Assembly: GCA_022779305.1 (NCBI GenBank)
Contig: JALFSW010000066.1
Coordinates: 20,398 to 84,397 of the forward strand
DNA: 64,000 nt
From: Prevotella sp.
Lineage (GTDB): Bacteria > Bacteroidota > Bacteroidia > Bacteroidales > Bacteroidaceae
Direction of reading: 5' to 3'
In this document: positions 42,923-51,278 of the stretch, in pieces
How positions within the stretch are numbered: position 1 is the stretch's first letter
Layout: the number at the start of each line of letters is the position of its first letter
The notes under the pieces: model-generated
Told to the model about the DNA's origin: nothing
The model's database searches: none
What the model saw: the letters and a program-made list of their open reading frames with translations, nothing else
Position numbers and translations under genes: made by a program

Positions 42923-45391
42923 ATGGAAGATATAAAGAAGACAGCAGCTGAATACTATTATCAGGAGCAAAAGGAGAAATCGTTCATTGATTTTCAGATG
43001 ATCTATCGCACGCTCGTGCTTAATTGGTATTGGTTCATTTTGTCTATTGTTATTTGTGCGGGGGCAGCCGCAATTTATTTGCGTTATACTATTCCTACAT
43101 ATAACATCACAGGAAAACTCTTAATCAAAGAATCTGAACAAAATCGCCCCAAAAATGTACAATCTATCGCACTTGGAACTATCTCCAACGCATCAGGCAT
43201 TGATAATGAAATAGAAATACTTCTATCACGCTCACTATCGAAAGAAGTTATTCAAGATTTGAAACTCTACACGACTTACGCAGTAAAAGGCAGAGTAGCA
43301 TCGCTACCATCCTATGGCAATCAACCGTTGAATGTTGAGTTAGATGAGCGAAGTATAAAAAATCTCAATCAGTCTATCCAATTAACCATTAAAAGAAATG
43401 GTCTTAAATATAATATAGAGGGTTCGCATGGAATTACACACAGTTTCTCAACGCTTCCAACAGCCTTCAATACGCGCGTGGGACGTATTACTATCACGGC
43501 GAACAATGGCAATCAATTGACTGATGGTGAAGAACTGATTGTAAATATAGATCCTGTCAATTCTCTTGCAGCAAAGTATGCAAGTGCCTTGCAAATTGCA
43601 CCCTATTCTAAATCTACAACCATTCTTTCACTGCAAATGATTGATGCAGTGCCACAACGTGCTATTGATTACCTAAAACATCTTGTGGTAGTTTATAATC
43701 GTCAAGCAAACGAAGATAAAAACAACGTAGCTTTACGTACAGATAGCTTCCTTAACGAACGTTTGGCAAAAATAAGCGAAGAACTTACTAAAACGGAGGA
43801 AGATATTCAACACTTCAAGCAAAAGAATGGTATGGTAGAGTTGCAGATGAGTGGTTCGTCAAGTTTCGCCAAACAAAGTACAGCTGAAACACAGTTGGCA
43901 GAGATGGAAGTACAGATAGAACTTTTTAATAATATTGCTGATGAAGCAAATAAGGCGACTAAGAATCTTTCACACATCATTCCAAGCAACATTGGGCTAA
44001 ATGACGGACAAACTTCTACGCTCATCGAAAAATATAACACACTTGTTTTGGAAAGAAACCGTTTGTTACGCAGTGCTTCTGAAAGCTCACCTGTGGTTGA
44101 ACCGCTTACCGAACAAATCAGAACGCTTAACAAGAATATTCGAACTTCAATCACAACAGCACGCAAAAATCTTGAAATACAACGTAACGGCATTCTTGAA
44201 CAATTCGATAAGTTCAACACCGAAGTGACAGAAGCTCCACAACAAGAGCGTAAGTTGAAACAAATCGGACGTCAACAAGAAATTAAGTCAGAACTTTATC
44301 TCATGCTGTTGCAAAAGAGAGAAGAAAATAGCATTACGCTAGCAGCAACTGCCAACAAGGGACGCTTAATAGATGAACCTCAAACAGTGGGCAAAGTCAG
44401 CCCTAATTCACAATTGATTTTGGGTGGCGGAGCGTTGGCTGGATTAATTATCCCAGCTTTCATCCTTTTCCTCATCCAATTCTTTAGATATAAAATAGAG
44501 GGACATGAAGACGTTCGTCGTCTCACAACACTTCCTGTGCTTGCCGACATTCCTGTTGCAAGCAACACGGCAAAAGGAAAAGCTGACATCGTTGTACACG
44601 AAAATCAAAACAACCAAATGGAAGAAGTCTTTCGTTCTATGCGCACAAACCTTCAATTTATGATGAAAGAGAACGAAAAAGTAATCCTTTTCACTTCGTC
44701 AACATCGGGTGAAGGTAAAACGTTTACAGCTTCCAATCTTGCAGTAAGTTTCGCTCTTTTATCTAAAAAGGTGGTCCTAGTGGGACTTGATATTCGGCGT
44801 CCTCGTCTTGCAGAACTGTTTAAAATCAAAGACCATAAACATGGCATCACCAATCTCTTAATGAAAGATGAGCCTACAATAGAAGACATCAAAGGTCAAA
44901 TTTTGAATTCGGGTATCAATCCAAATCTTGACTTGTTAATGGCAGGTCCAATACCACCCAACCCAGCCGAATTGATAGCACGCTCCTCATTGGAAATGAT
45001 TTTCAATATCCTTAAGACTGAATACGACTATATCATTATCGACACTGCACCTGTTGGACTTGTTACGGATACGCTTCAAGTAGGTAGAGTTGCTAATGCT
45101 ACAGTTTACCTCTGTCGCGCAGATTACACGCCAAAGGCAGCCTTTGAAATGATCAACATGTTTTCTTCTGAAAAGAAACTTCCAAAAATGTCATTGGTTC
45201 TGAATGGAATTGACATGTCTAAGAAAAAATATGGTTATTATTATGGCTATGGAAATTATGGAAAATATGGCAAGTATGGTTATGGAAAAGGCAAATATGG
45301 TGGCTATGGAAGCTATGGCTCATATGGAACCTTTGAGACTTACGGAAAAAGCCACTATGGTAATAAGCATGACGACTCTATAAAACGATAA
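42923..45391 (+). CDS. polysaccharide biosynthesis tyrosine autokinase (Wzc type)
   Basis: 822-aa inner-membrane protein controlling chain length/export of capsule or exopolysaccharide. N-terminal Wzz domain with a helix at about 35-52, a long periplasmic coiled coil, a second helix around 495-515, then a BY-kinase: Walker A SSTSGEGKT (about 592), Walker A' LVGLDIRRPRL and Walker B YIIIDTAPVG. The C-terminus is a dense Tyr/Gly/Lys cluster (about 45 residues) of autophosphorylation sites. No wza export gene is adjacent, so it is separated from the usual cluster. Confidence 0.92.
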   Translation: MEDIKKTAAEYYYQEQKEKSFIDFQMIYRTLVLNWYWFILSIVICAGAAAIYLRYTIPTYNITGKLLIKESEQNRPKNVQSIALGTISNASGIDNEIEILLSRSLSKEVIQDLKLYTTYAVKGRVASLPSYGNQPLNVELDERSIKNLNQSIQLTIKRNGLKYNIEGSHGITHSFSTLPTAFNTRVGRITITANNGNQLTDGEELIVNIDPVNSLAAKYASALQIAPYSKSTTILSLQMIDAVPQRAIDYLKHLVVVYNRQANEDKNNVALRTDSFLNERLAKISEELTKTEEDIQHFKQKNGMVELQMSGSSSFAKQSTAETQLAEMEVQIELFNNIADEANKATKNLSHIIPSNIGLNDGQTSTLIEKYNTLVLERNRLLRSASESSPVVEPLTEQIRTLNKNIRTSITTARKNLEIQRNGILEQFDKFNTEVTEAPQQERKLKQIGRQQEIKSELYLMLLQKREENSITLAATANKGRLIDEPQTVGKVSPNSQLILGGGALAGLIIPAFILFLIQFFRYKIEGHEDVRRLTTLPVLADIPVASNTAKGKADIVVHENQNNQMEEVFRSMRTNLQFMMKENEKVILFTSSTSGEGKTFTASNLAVSFALLSKKVVLVGLDIRRPRLAELFKIKDHKHGITNLLMKDEPTIEDIKGQILNSGINPNLDLLMAGPIPPNPAELIARSSLEMIFNILKTEYDYIIIDTAPVGLVTDTLQVGRVANATVYLCRADYTPKAAFEMINMFSSEKKLPKMSLVLNGIDMSKKKYGYYYGYGNYGKYGKYGYGKGKYGGYGSYGSYGTFETYGKSHYGNKHDDSIKR

Positions 45392-45418
45392 AATTAACAG
45401 CTCATCAATCAAAGAAAG

Positions 45419-45497
45419 GGGTATATGCACTTGTTCTTTGTTATCTATGATTAACATCATTCGTGATGAAACAAGGAACTGCGCATATATCCTTTTT
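45419..45497 (+). terminator. long nested-hairpin terminator after rfbA-wzc
   Basis: Outer stem GGGTATATGC / GCATATATCC, inner stem CTTGTT/AACAAG and apical stem CATCA/TGATG, followed by TTTTT. At about 74 nt it is larger than a normal terminator and could be a structured leader of the next gene instead. Confidence 0.6.
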
Positions 45498-45527
45498 ACA
45501 TATAGTTAAAAAGAAAACACTAAAAAT

Positions 45528-45953
45528 ATGGTCATTGCAGTAGATTTTGACGGAACAATCGTGGAACACCGCTATCCTAAAATAGGAGAAGAGCGAACCT
45601 TTGCCACGGCCACGCTGAAGGAACTAATCAAGGATGGGCATCAGCTCATTCTTTGGACAGTTCGCGAAGATGAACTCTTAGAAGAGGCTGTGGAATGGTG
45701 CAGAAAGAGAGGGGTTGAATTTTGGGCAGTGAACAAAGACTATCCCGAAGAAAAGCAAGAAAACAATAATCACTTCTCAAGAAAACTAAAAGCCGACCTT
45801 TTCATTGACGATAGAAATTTAGGCGGTTTGCCCGAGTGGGGTACTATTTATCAGATGATTAAACATCACCAAACATGGGAAAGTTTGAAAAACAACAATT
45901 CTACTTATGGAGAGTATGAAAAAGCTAAGAAAAAGCCTTGGTGGAAATTCTAA
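45528..45953 (+). CDS. HAD-superfamily phosphatase (BT0820-like)
   Basis: 141 aa. Motif I is DFDGT at residues 6-10 with the nucleophile Asp6; LWTVRE follows as motif II (Thr) and FIDDRNLGG as motif IV. No cap domain, as in the small BT0820 group. The substrate is unknown. It follows the wzc gene by 136 bp, which contain the nested hairpin; no clear promoter was seen. Confidence 0.88.
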   Translation: MVIAVDFDGTIVEHRYPKIGEERTFATATLKELIKDGHQLILWTVREDELLEEAVEWCRKRGVEFWAVNKDYPEEKQENNNHFSRKLKADLFIDDRNLGGLPEWGTIYQMIKHHQTWESLKNNNSTYGEYEKAKKKPWWKF

Positions 45954-46012
45954 CTTCCTAACTCCAACCGTATTTAGTTAGATTTTTCTATCCTTCCTAT
46001 TTTAGTGAGCAG

Positions 46013-46099
46013 CTAAAAATAAACTCTCAGTGCTTTCACCACTTCAAAAGAATGAAAAAGGGTCTCAGAAATTTGAAATATACCTAAATGCTCATTCAT
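46013..46099 (-). CDS. possible 28-aa small protein behind an orphan promoter
   Basis: ATG at 46099 lies 8 nt after a full consensus promoter (46108-46139). The frame encodes 28 residues (MNEHLGIFQISETLFHSFEV... ending VYF) and stops with TAG. No family recognised; it might be a remnant of a larger lost gene. It lies in the 550-bp gap 45954-46503, which otherwise holds only a MITE-like copy. Confidence 0.3.
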   Translation of the reverse strand: MNEHLGIFQISETLFHSFEVVKALRVYF

Positions 46100-46107
46100 T
46101 TTGAATG

Positions 46108-46139
46108 CAAAGATAGCACAAAATAGCTGCAAATCCAAA
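46108..46139 (-). promoter_or_regulatory. orphan minus-strand promoter
   Basis: TATCTTTG (plus strand 46108-46115) with a TTTG 20 bp upstream (46136-46139), the exact Bacteroidota spacing. Only a 28-codon frame follows before the 3' end of the HAD gene on the other strand. Confidence 0.6.
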
Positions 46140-46296
46140 TCTGCACCCTAAAAACTACCTACAGAACTTTTTAGATTTGACACTGTAAAAATCATGGAGA
46201 TTTCCTCACTTCATATTTTACTTCTCCTATCAGAAAACGGATGTAGTAACCGGAATATCTCTACTTTTTAGGCATAGAGCAAAAAAGAAAAATAAA

Positions 46297-46489
46297 CCCC
46301 AATCGGTCATGAGATCGTTAAGGCTTTCTTTGTATCTCATTTATTAACTTCCCAACAGCTAGCATTCGTTTGTCGGTAGCATCTTTAATGGTTTCTCTTG
46401 AAGTAGCTCGCTACATTTATAAGAAAACGCTAAACACCTGCACTAACAATCAGATAGAATCCCTTTGTTTTTCTAATGACCGAACTGGG
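46297..46489. mobile_element. MITE-like element, full copy 1
   Basis: A 193-bp non-coding element with imperfect ~20-bp terminal inverted repeats (left CCCCAATCGGTCATGAGATC, right TTCTAATGACCGAACTGGG). ATAAA flanks it directly on both sides, as a 5-bp target duplication would. It is similar along its whole length to the copy at 50947-51133. It lies 15 bp from the yigZ stop codon. Confidence 0.75.
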
Positions 46490-46503
46490 ATAAACGAAAC
46501 TCC

Positions 46504-47103
46504 TCACTCACCAAAAGCAAGACTATTCAAACGTTTGCGAAGTATTTCGGCAGCACTTTTGCGAATGGCAAAGCGCATTTCGCAAGTATTGTCGAATTGT
46601 TGATGAATGATACGTGGATTCATTTCTTTCACTATCTTCATCACATCGTTCATCATCGGATAGGAAAAAGAAAAATCGATGATTTCTTCCACAAACTTTT
46701 CTTCCACCTCTACATTGCGCAAAGCATCTGCCGCTGCCTCACGATAGGCAACGATCAAACCGCCTGTACCTAAGTTCACACCGCCATAATAGCGGATGAC
46801 ACAGATAAAAACATCTGTCAGTTCAGCACTCACAATCTGCCCCAAAATGGGTTTACCTGCTGTAGATGATGGTTCTCCATCGTCATTCATCCTGAAATCT
46901 TTTCCTTCTACACCCAATCGGTAGGCATAACAACAATGGCGTGCGTCATAGTATTTCTTTCTGTATTCTTTGACAAGCTCCATTGCTTCCTCCACCGACT
47001 CAACATGATGCGCAAAAGCGAGGAATTTACTCCGCTTTTCAGAGTAAAATCCCTCGCCAATATTTGCTTTCCGTATTGTTTTATACGTATCGTTCAATGT
47101 CAA
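46504..47103 (-). CDS. YigZ/IMPACT family protein
   Basis: 199 aa, UPF0029/IMPACT N-terminal domain with the typical KRSKFLAFAHHVES, KKYYDARHCCYAYRLG, NDDGEPSSTAGKPIL and VIRYYGGVNLGTGGLIVAY motifs, then the DUF1949 C-terminal domain. The eukaryotic relative IMPACT binds Gcn1; the bacterial role is not settled. A MITE-like element lies immediately beyond the stop. Confidence 0.93.
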   Translation of the reverse strand: MTLNDTYKTIRKANIGEGFYSEKRSKFLAFAHHVESVEEAMELVKEYRKKYYDARHCCYAYRLGVEGKDFRMNDDGEPSSTAGKPILGQIVSAELTDVFICVIRYYGGVNLGTGGLIVAYREAAADALRNVEVEEKFVEEIIDFSFSYPMMNDVMKIVKEMNPRIIHQQFDNTCEMRFAIRKSAAEILRKRLNSLAFGE

Positions 47104-47206
47104 TTCGTTTTCTATAGGTTTAGATTTGCTAGAATCTTTAGGAATCTATATTTTTCCCTCCTCTAAACACAATTTCCACAAATGTTCAATTTCATTTAGT
47201 TATTTA

Positions 47207-47232
47207 CTCGCTTTGCGAGCGTCCAAAGGACG
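47207..47232. repeat. two abutting micro-hairpins
   Basis: CTCGCTTTGCGAG (47207-47219) and CGTCCAAAGGACG (47220-47232), each a 5-bp stem with a 3-nt loop, directly joined. They lie in the 3' flank of the DUF1015 gene and may stall or protect the operon mRNA end. Confidence 0.6.
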
Positions 47233-47311
47233 ATTATTCGCCATAGCAATGTAAAAAACTTCATTTTTCGTTTTTCCATTGCCCATCTGGCTTAACAAAA
47301 CGTCCAATCTC

Positions 47312-48559
47312 TTATGATAATTTATGGATAACCAAGCCCGAACGCAATTTAGGCTCAAACCATGTAGCCTTTGGAGGCATGATATTGCCACTGTCAGCAA
47401 TATCCATAATTTGTTGCATACTAACAGGATAGAGTGCCAATGCTGCACGCATTTCACCACTGTCTACACGTTTTTTGAGTTCTGCCAAACCACGCAAACC
47501 ACCTACGAAGTCGATGCGCTTGCTTGAGCGGAGGTCTTTGATGTCTAAAAGTTCATCCAAAATCAAACGACTTGAGATATCTACATCGAGTACGCCAATA
47601 GGATCGTTGTTGTCATACGTACCCTCTTTTGCTGTCAAAGCATACCATTCGCCGTCTAAATAGAGCGAGAATTCATGAAGTTTAGCTGGTTTATAAGCCT
47701 CAGCACCCTTCTTCTCAACGATAAAATTCTTGTTTAAAGCCACCAAGAATTCTTCAGACGACATACCATTGAGGTCTTTCACCACACGGTTGTAGTCCAA
47801 AATTGTCAGTTCTGATGCTTGGAAGCAAACCGCCATGAAATAGTTGTATTCCTCATCACCTTTGTGGTTAGGATTCTGCTTTTGTTTTTCAGCCCCAACA
47901 AGCGCAGCAGCTGCAGAACGGTGGTGTCCGTCAGCAATATAGAGTGCTGGCATCTTTGCAAATTCTTCTGTTACAAGGGCTATGTCAGCAGCATCTGAAA
48001 TCGTCCAGAATTTGTGACCGAAACCATCGATAGGTGCGATGAAATCGTAAACAGGTTCAGTTGCTGCATATTTCTTGATGAGTGCATCAAGCGTAGGATT
48101 ATCTGGATAAGCGAAGAATACAGGTTCGATATTGGCATCATTCACACGCACGTGCTTCATGCGGTCTTCCTCCTTATCGCGGCGGGTGAGTTCATGCTTT
48201 TTGATGACACCATTCATATAATCATCAACGTATGCTCCCACTACCAAACCATATTGTGTCTTACCATCCATGATTTGCGCATAGATGTAATACTGTTCTT
48301 GTTCATCCTGCACGAGCCATCCCTTATCTTGGAACATTTTGAAGTTTTCAGCTGCCTTCTCATAAACACGTGGGTCATATTCGCTAGTTCCTTCAGGGAA
48401 ATCGATTTCTGGTTTAATAATGCGATAAAGGCTCTTTTCATTGCCTTGCGCTTCTTCACGTGCTTCTTCAGAGTTCAATACGTCGTAGGGACGGCATTCA
48501 ACTTGTTCTACAAATTCTTTTGGGGGACGTACGCCCTTGAAAGGTTTAATTACTGCCAT
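47312..48559 (-). CDS. DUF1015 family protein, last gene of the serine operon
   Basis: 415 aa. DUF1015 starts MAVIKPFKGVRPPKEFVEQV and has ADGHHRSAAA at residues 209-218, a DGHHR motif reminiscent of the ParB/SerK fold, whose members include free-serine kinases. It follows serC and serA on the same strand (91 bp after serA), so a role in serine metabolism is likely; the enzymatic activity is inference. The start at 48559 was chosen over an ATG six codons upstream because it matches the family start. A perfect 10-bp inverted repeat lies just upstream. Confidence 0.9.
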   Translation of the reverse strand: MAVIKPFKGVRPPKEFVEQVECRPYDVLNSEEAREEAQGNEKSLYRIIKPEIDFPEGTSEYDPRVYEKAAENFKMFQDKGWLVQDEQEQYYIYAQIMDGKTQYGLVVGAYVDDYMNGVIKKHELTRRDKEEDRMKHVRVNDANIEPVFFAYPDNPTLDALIKKYAATEPVYDFIAPIDGFGHKFWTISDAADIALVTEEFAKMPALYIADGHHRSAAAALVGAEKQKQNPNHKGDEEYNYFMAVCFQASELTILDYNRVVKDLNGMSSEEFLVALNKNFIVEKKGAEAYKPAKLHEFSLYLDGEWYALTAKEGTYDNNDPIGVLDVDISSRLILDELLDIKDLRSSKRIDFVGGLRGLAELKKRVDSGEMRAALALYPVSMQQIMDIADSGNIMPPKATWFEPKLRSGLVIHKLS

Positions 48560-48575
48560 AATATTAAATTTCATC

Positions 48576-48635
48576 AACCGCAGATGTCCCTTTGCCTGCT
48601 ACTCTTTCGTACATCGCTCGAGATAATCTGCGGTT
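48576..48635 (-). repeat. intercistronic inverted repeat between serA and DUF1015
   Basis: AACCGCAGAT (48576-48585) and ATCTGCGGTT (48626-48635), perfect over 10 bp with a 40-nt loop, lying wholly between the two genes of the operon. Confidence 0.7.
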
Positions 48636-48650
48636 CGTGTAGGGTTATTA

Positions 48651-49568
48651 TTACTTGTTTACTTGGAATTTCGTGTCGCCTGTTGCAAAATAAGCGTTGA
48701 TTTGTCTTGCCGCTGCAATACCTGCATTGGTATTTGCTTCGCTCGTTTGCGCACCCATCTTCTTAGGTGTTGTGAAATAGCGACCTTCAAATTTTGCAAA
48801 GTCAGCATCGGCATCTGGTTTGATGTCGGTGATGAACTTAAGGTCTTCACGATCACCCATGAGTTTGATGAGTTCTGGTTCGTTGATCACTTCTTTGCGA
48901 GCCGTGTTCACGAGGATACCACCTTTACACAAGCGGTTTACGAGTTCGTAATTGATAGACTGCTTTGTTTCTGGTGTTGCAGGGATGTGAAGCGAAACCA
49001 CATCGCAGATGTCGAACAACGCCTCTTGGCTATCTACTGCCGTAGCACCACCTTGTTCGATAACATCTTTTGGACAGAACGCATCATAAGCATAAACTTC
49101 CATTCCGAAGCCTTTTGCGATGCGTGCAACGTTACGTCCCACGTTTCCGAATGCCAACAAACCAAGCTTTTTGCCCATCAATTCTGAGCCACTCTTACCG
49201 TTGTAGAAATTGCGCACAGCATAAACTAACATACCCATTACGAGTTCTGCCACAGCATTTGCGTTTTGTCCAGGTGTGTTTTCAGCCACCACATTGTGTG
49301 CCGTAGCTGCGGCTAAGTCGATATTATCAAAACCTGCACCTGCACGCACTACCACTTGGAGTTTTTCTGCCGCATTAAAAACTTCTTCATCCACTTTGTC
49401 CGAACGAATGATGAGTGCGTCGGCATCTTTCACAGCCTCCAAAAGTTGCGCCTTTTCTGTATATTTTTCGAGCAAAGCAAGTTCGTGACCCGCTGCTTCC
49501 ACTTCTTTTCTAATGCCTTCAACAGCCGCAGCTGCAAAAGGTTTTTCGGTTGCTACCAATACTTTCAT
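48651..49568 (-). CDS. serA: D-3-phosphoglycerate dehydrogenase, short Lys-type
   Basis: 305 aa, NAD-dependent first step of serine synthesis. Nucleotide-binding motif FGNVGRNVA at about 140-148; catalytic Arg in NTARKEV (224); GRYFTTPKKMGAQTSEANTN has Lys269 where most 2-hydroxyacid dehydrogenases carry the catalytic His. This Lys-for-His form without a C-terminal ACT domain is known as type IIK from Entamoeba and Bacteroidota enzymes. Lack of ACT means no serine feedback of the usual kind. The start MKVLVATEKP at 49568 is family-like; an upstream ATG at 49625 is rejected because it reads through the intercistronic hairpin. Confidence 0.93.
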   Translation of the reverse strand: MKVLVATEKPFAAAAVEGIRKEVEAAGHELALLEKYTEKAQLLEAVKDADALIIRSDKVDEEVFNAAEKLQVVVRAGAGFDNIDLAAATAHNVVAENTPGQNANAVAELVMGMLVYAVRNFYNGKSGSELMGKKLGLLAFGNVGRNVARIAKGFGMEVYAYDAFCPKDVIEQGGATAVDSQEALFDICDVVSLHIPATPETKQSINYELVNRLCKGGILVNTARKEVINEPELIKLMGDREDLKFITDIKPDADADFAKFEGRYFTTPKKMGAQTSEANTNAGIAAARQINAYFATGDTKFQVNK

Positions 49569-49591
49569 AGTAATAAAATTTAAAATATGCT

Positions 49592-49643
49592 TTACACGGA
49601 TAGAACAGAGAAACGCCATGCGCACCTTTGTCTATCCGTGTAA
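49592..49643 (-). repeat. intercistronic inverted repeat between serC and serA
   Basis: TTACACGGATAGA (49592-49604) and TCTATCCGTGTAA (49631-49643), perfect over 13 bp with a 26-nt loop. It fills the serC-serA gap and would form a strong RNA hairpin without a T-run. Confidence 0.75.
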
Positions 49644-49655
49644 TGATGTTATGGA

Positions 49656-50729
49656 TTAATGATTAGCTTCAAATTCTTTCATTGTGTCAACCAATGCTTG
49701 AACGCCTTCGATGGTTTGAGCATTGTAGCAGCTTGCACGGAAACCACCCACGTCGCGGTGTCCCTTGATGCCCACCATACCACGTGCAGTTGCAAAGTCA
49801 AAGAACTCTTGTTGCAAGTCTGCATATTCGTCATTAAGTACGAAGCAGATGTTCATGTAAGAACGGCTTTCTTCGTCGGTTACTGTGCCACGGAAGAGTT
49901 TATTGCGATCGATTTCGCCATATAACAAGTCTGCACGTTGTTTTGCGATTTTTTCCATAGCCGTCACACCACCTTCTTTCTTCACCCAACGGAGGGTTTC
50001 GAGTGCGGTGTAGATAGGCACTACAGGAGGTGTGTTGAACATAGAACCCTTATCTACGTGGGTTTTGTAGTTCAACATTGTAGGAATATTGCGTGAAACC
50101 TTGCCCAATGCGTCATCTTTCACGATAACAAAAGTAACACCCGCCATTGACAAGTTCTTTTGTGCACCACCATAGATACAGTCATACTTTGCCACATCCA
50201 CAGGACGACTCAAGAAGTCTGAAGACATATCGCCGATGAGACGAACAGGTACGTCTGGATCTGTGTGGATTTCTGTACCATAAATGGTGTTGTTTGTCGT
50301 AATGTGTAGATAGTCCAAATCTGTTGGTACTTCGTAGCCCTTTGGAATATAAGTGTAATTGTCTGCAGCTGAAGAAGCCACTTCAACAACCTCACCTATC
50401 ATCTTTGCTTCCTTGATGGCTTTCTTTGCCCATACACCAGTGTTGAGATAACCAGCTTTCTTTTCCAAGAAGTTCAGCGGAATCATGTGGAACTCGAGCG
50501 ATGCACCACCACCCAAGAACAACACAGAGTAGCCTTCTGGAACATTGAGCAGTTCTTTCACAAGCGCAGCAGCTTCGTCAATCACTGGTTGGAAATCTTT
50601 TGAACGGTGGCTGATTTCTGCCAACGAAAGTCCGATACCATTAAAATCTAAAATCTGCGCTGCTGTCTTTTCAATCACTTCACGTGGAAGTATGCAAGGA
50701 CCTGCATTAAAGTTATACTTCTTCATCAT
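49656..50729 (-). CDS. serC: 3-phosphoserine aminotransferase
   Basis: 357-aa PLP enzyme, second step of serine synthesis and also used in pyridoxal synthesis. Family start [32 protein letters not shown], the PLP-Lys in [17 protein letters not shown] and C-terminal [18 protein letters not shown] are present. The first codon may be either of two adjacent ATGs. A hairpin (ACGCAA/TTGCGT, 50791-50809) lies in the leader; a weak -7-like box (TAATTTCG) is near 50820. Confidence 0.96.
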   Translation of the reverse strand: MMKKYNFNAGPCILPREVIEKTAAQILDFNGIGLSLAEISHRSKDFQPVIDEAAALVKELLNVPEGYSVLFLGGGASLEFHMIPLNFLEKKAGYLNTGVWAKKAIKEAKMIGEVVEVASSAADNYTYIPKGYEVPTDLDYLHITTNNTIYGTEIHTDPDVPVRLIGDMSSDFLSRPVDVAKYDCIYGGAQKNLSMAGVTFVIVKDDALGKVSRNIPTMLNYKTHVDKGSMFNTPPVVPIYTALETLRWVKKEGGVTAMEKIAKQRADLLYGEIDRNKLFRGTVTDEESRSYMNICFVLNDEYADLQQEFFDFATARGMVGIKGHRDVGGFRASCYNAQTIEGVQALVDTMKEFEANH

Positions 50730-50946
50730 GACATTAATAAAGTTTTAAGTTGTAGTATATTTTTTATAGTTTATTTTTCTTTAAGGATAAACGCAATTTA
50801 AACTTGCGTATCTGTCTGCGAAATTACACTTAATATTTCATATCTCCAAATATTTAAGCATATTTTTCTCGCTTAAATGAAAAAGCAGCATAAAAGAGGA
50901 AATGAGATTGCGAATTTCTCCTGCCAGAGAAGCAGACACTCATAAA

Positions 50947-51133
50947 CCCAAATCGATCATTAGACCGCCTATAGTTTTCTTTTATTTTTAACTGCCCAAC
51001 GACTTGCATCTGCTTATCGGCTGCTTCTTCAGTGCTTTCTCTTAAAGTAGCCCGTTACATCTGCGAAAAAACACTAAACAATCTGCACAGATAATCAGAC
51101 GCAACCTCTTTGGTCTCTAATGACCGAATTGGG
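50947..51133. mobile_element. MITE-like element, full copy 2
   Basis: 187 bp, left end CCCAAATCGATCATTAGACC, right end GGTCTCTAATGACCGAATTGGG; the ends are inverted repeats with a 2-nt indel. ATAAA lies directly outside both ends. No open frame of interest is inside. It is located in the 549-bp gap 50730-51278 between serC (upstream side) and the helicase 3' end. Confidence 0.78.
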
Positions 51134-51187
51134 ATAAAGAGCACCCACAATCTAAGGTATGTGTAGATCTCTATACACTCGCATTTC

Positions 51188-51246
51188 AAATGAGGCTCAG
51201 TTGCCGACCAAGTGTACCTCATTTAGTCCGTAACTGAGCCTCATTT
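51188..51246. repeat. 22-bp-phased GAGGCTCA palindrome triplet (locus B)
   Basis: Units start at 51188, 51210 and 51232 (AAATGAGGCTCAGTT, AAGTGTACCTCATTT, AACTGAGCCTCATTT), exactly 22 bp apart. It lies just past the 3' end of the helicase gene (stop at 51279). Confidence 0.85.
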
Positions 51247-51278
51247 GAAAAACAGGGATTTTACCCACCTATCTGCGG

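Noticed and set aside
47200..47460. 86-codon minus-strand frame overlapping the DUF1015 3' end
   Set aside because: Most of it is DUF1015 coding sequence in another frame; only the last 30 codons are free and show no family feature.
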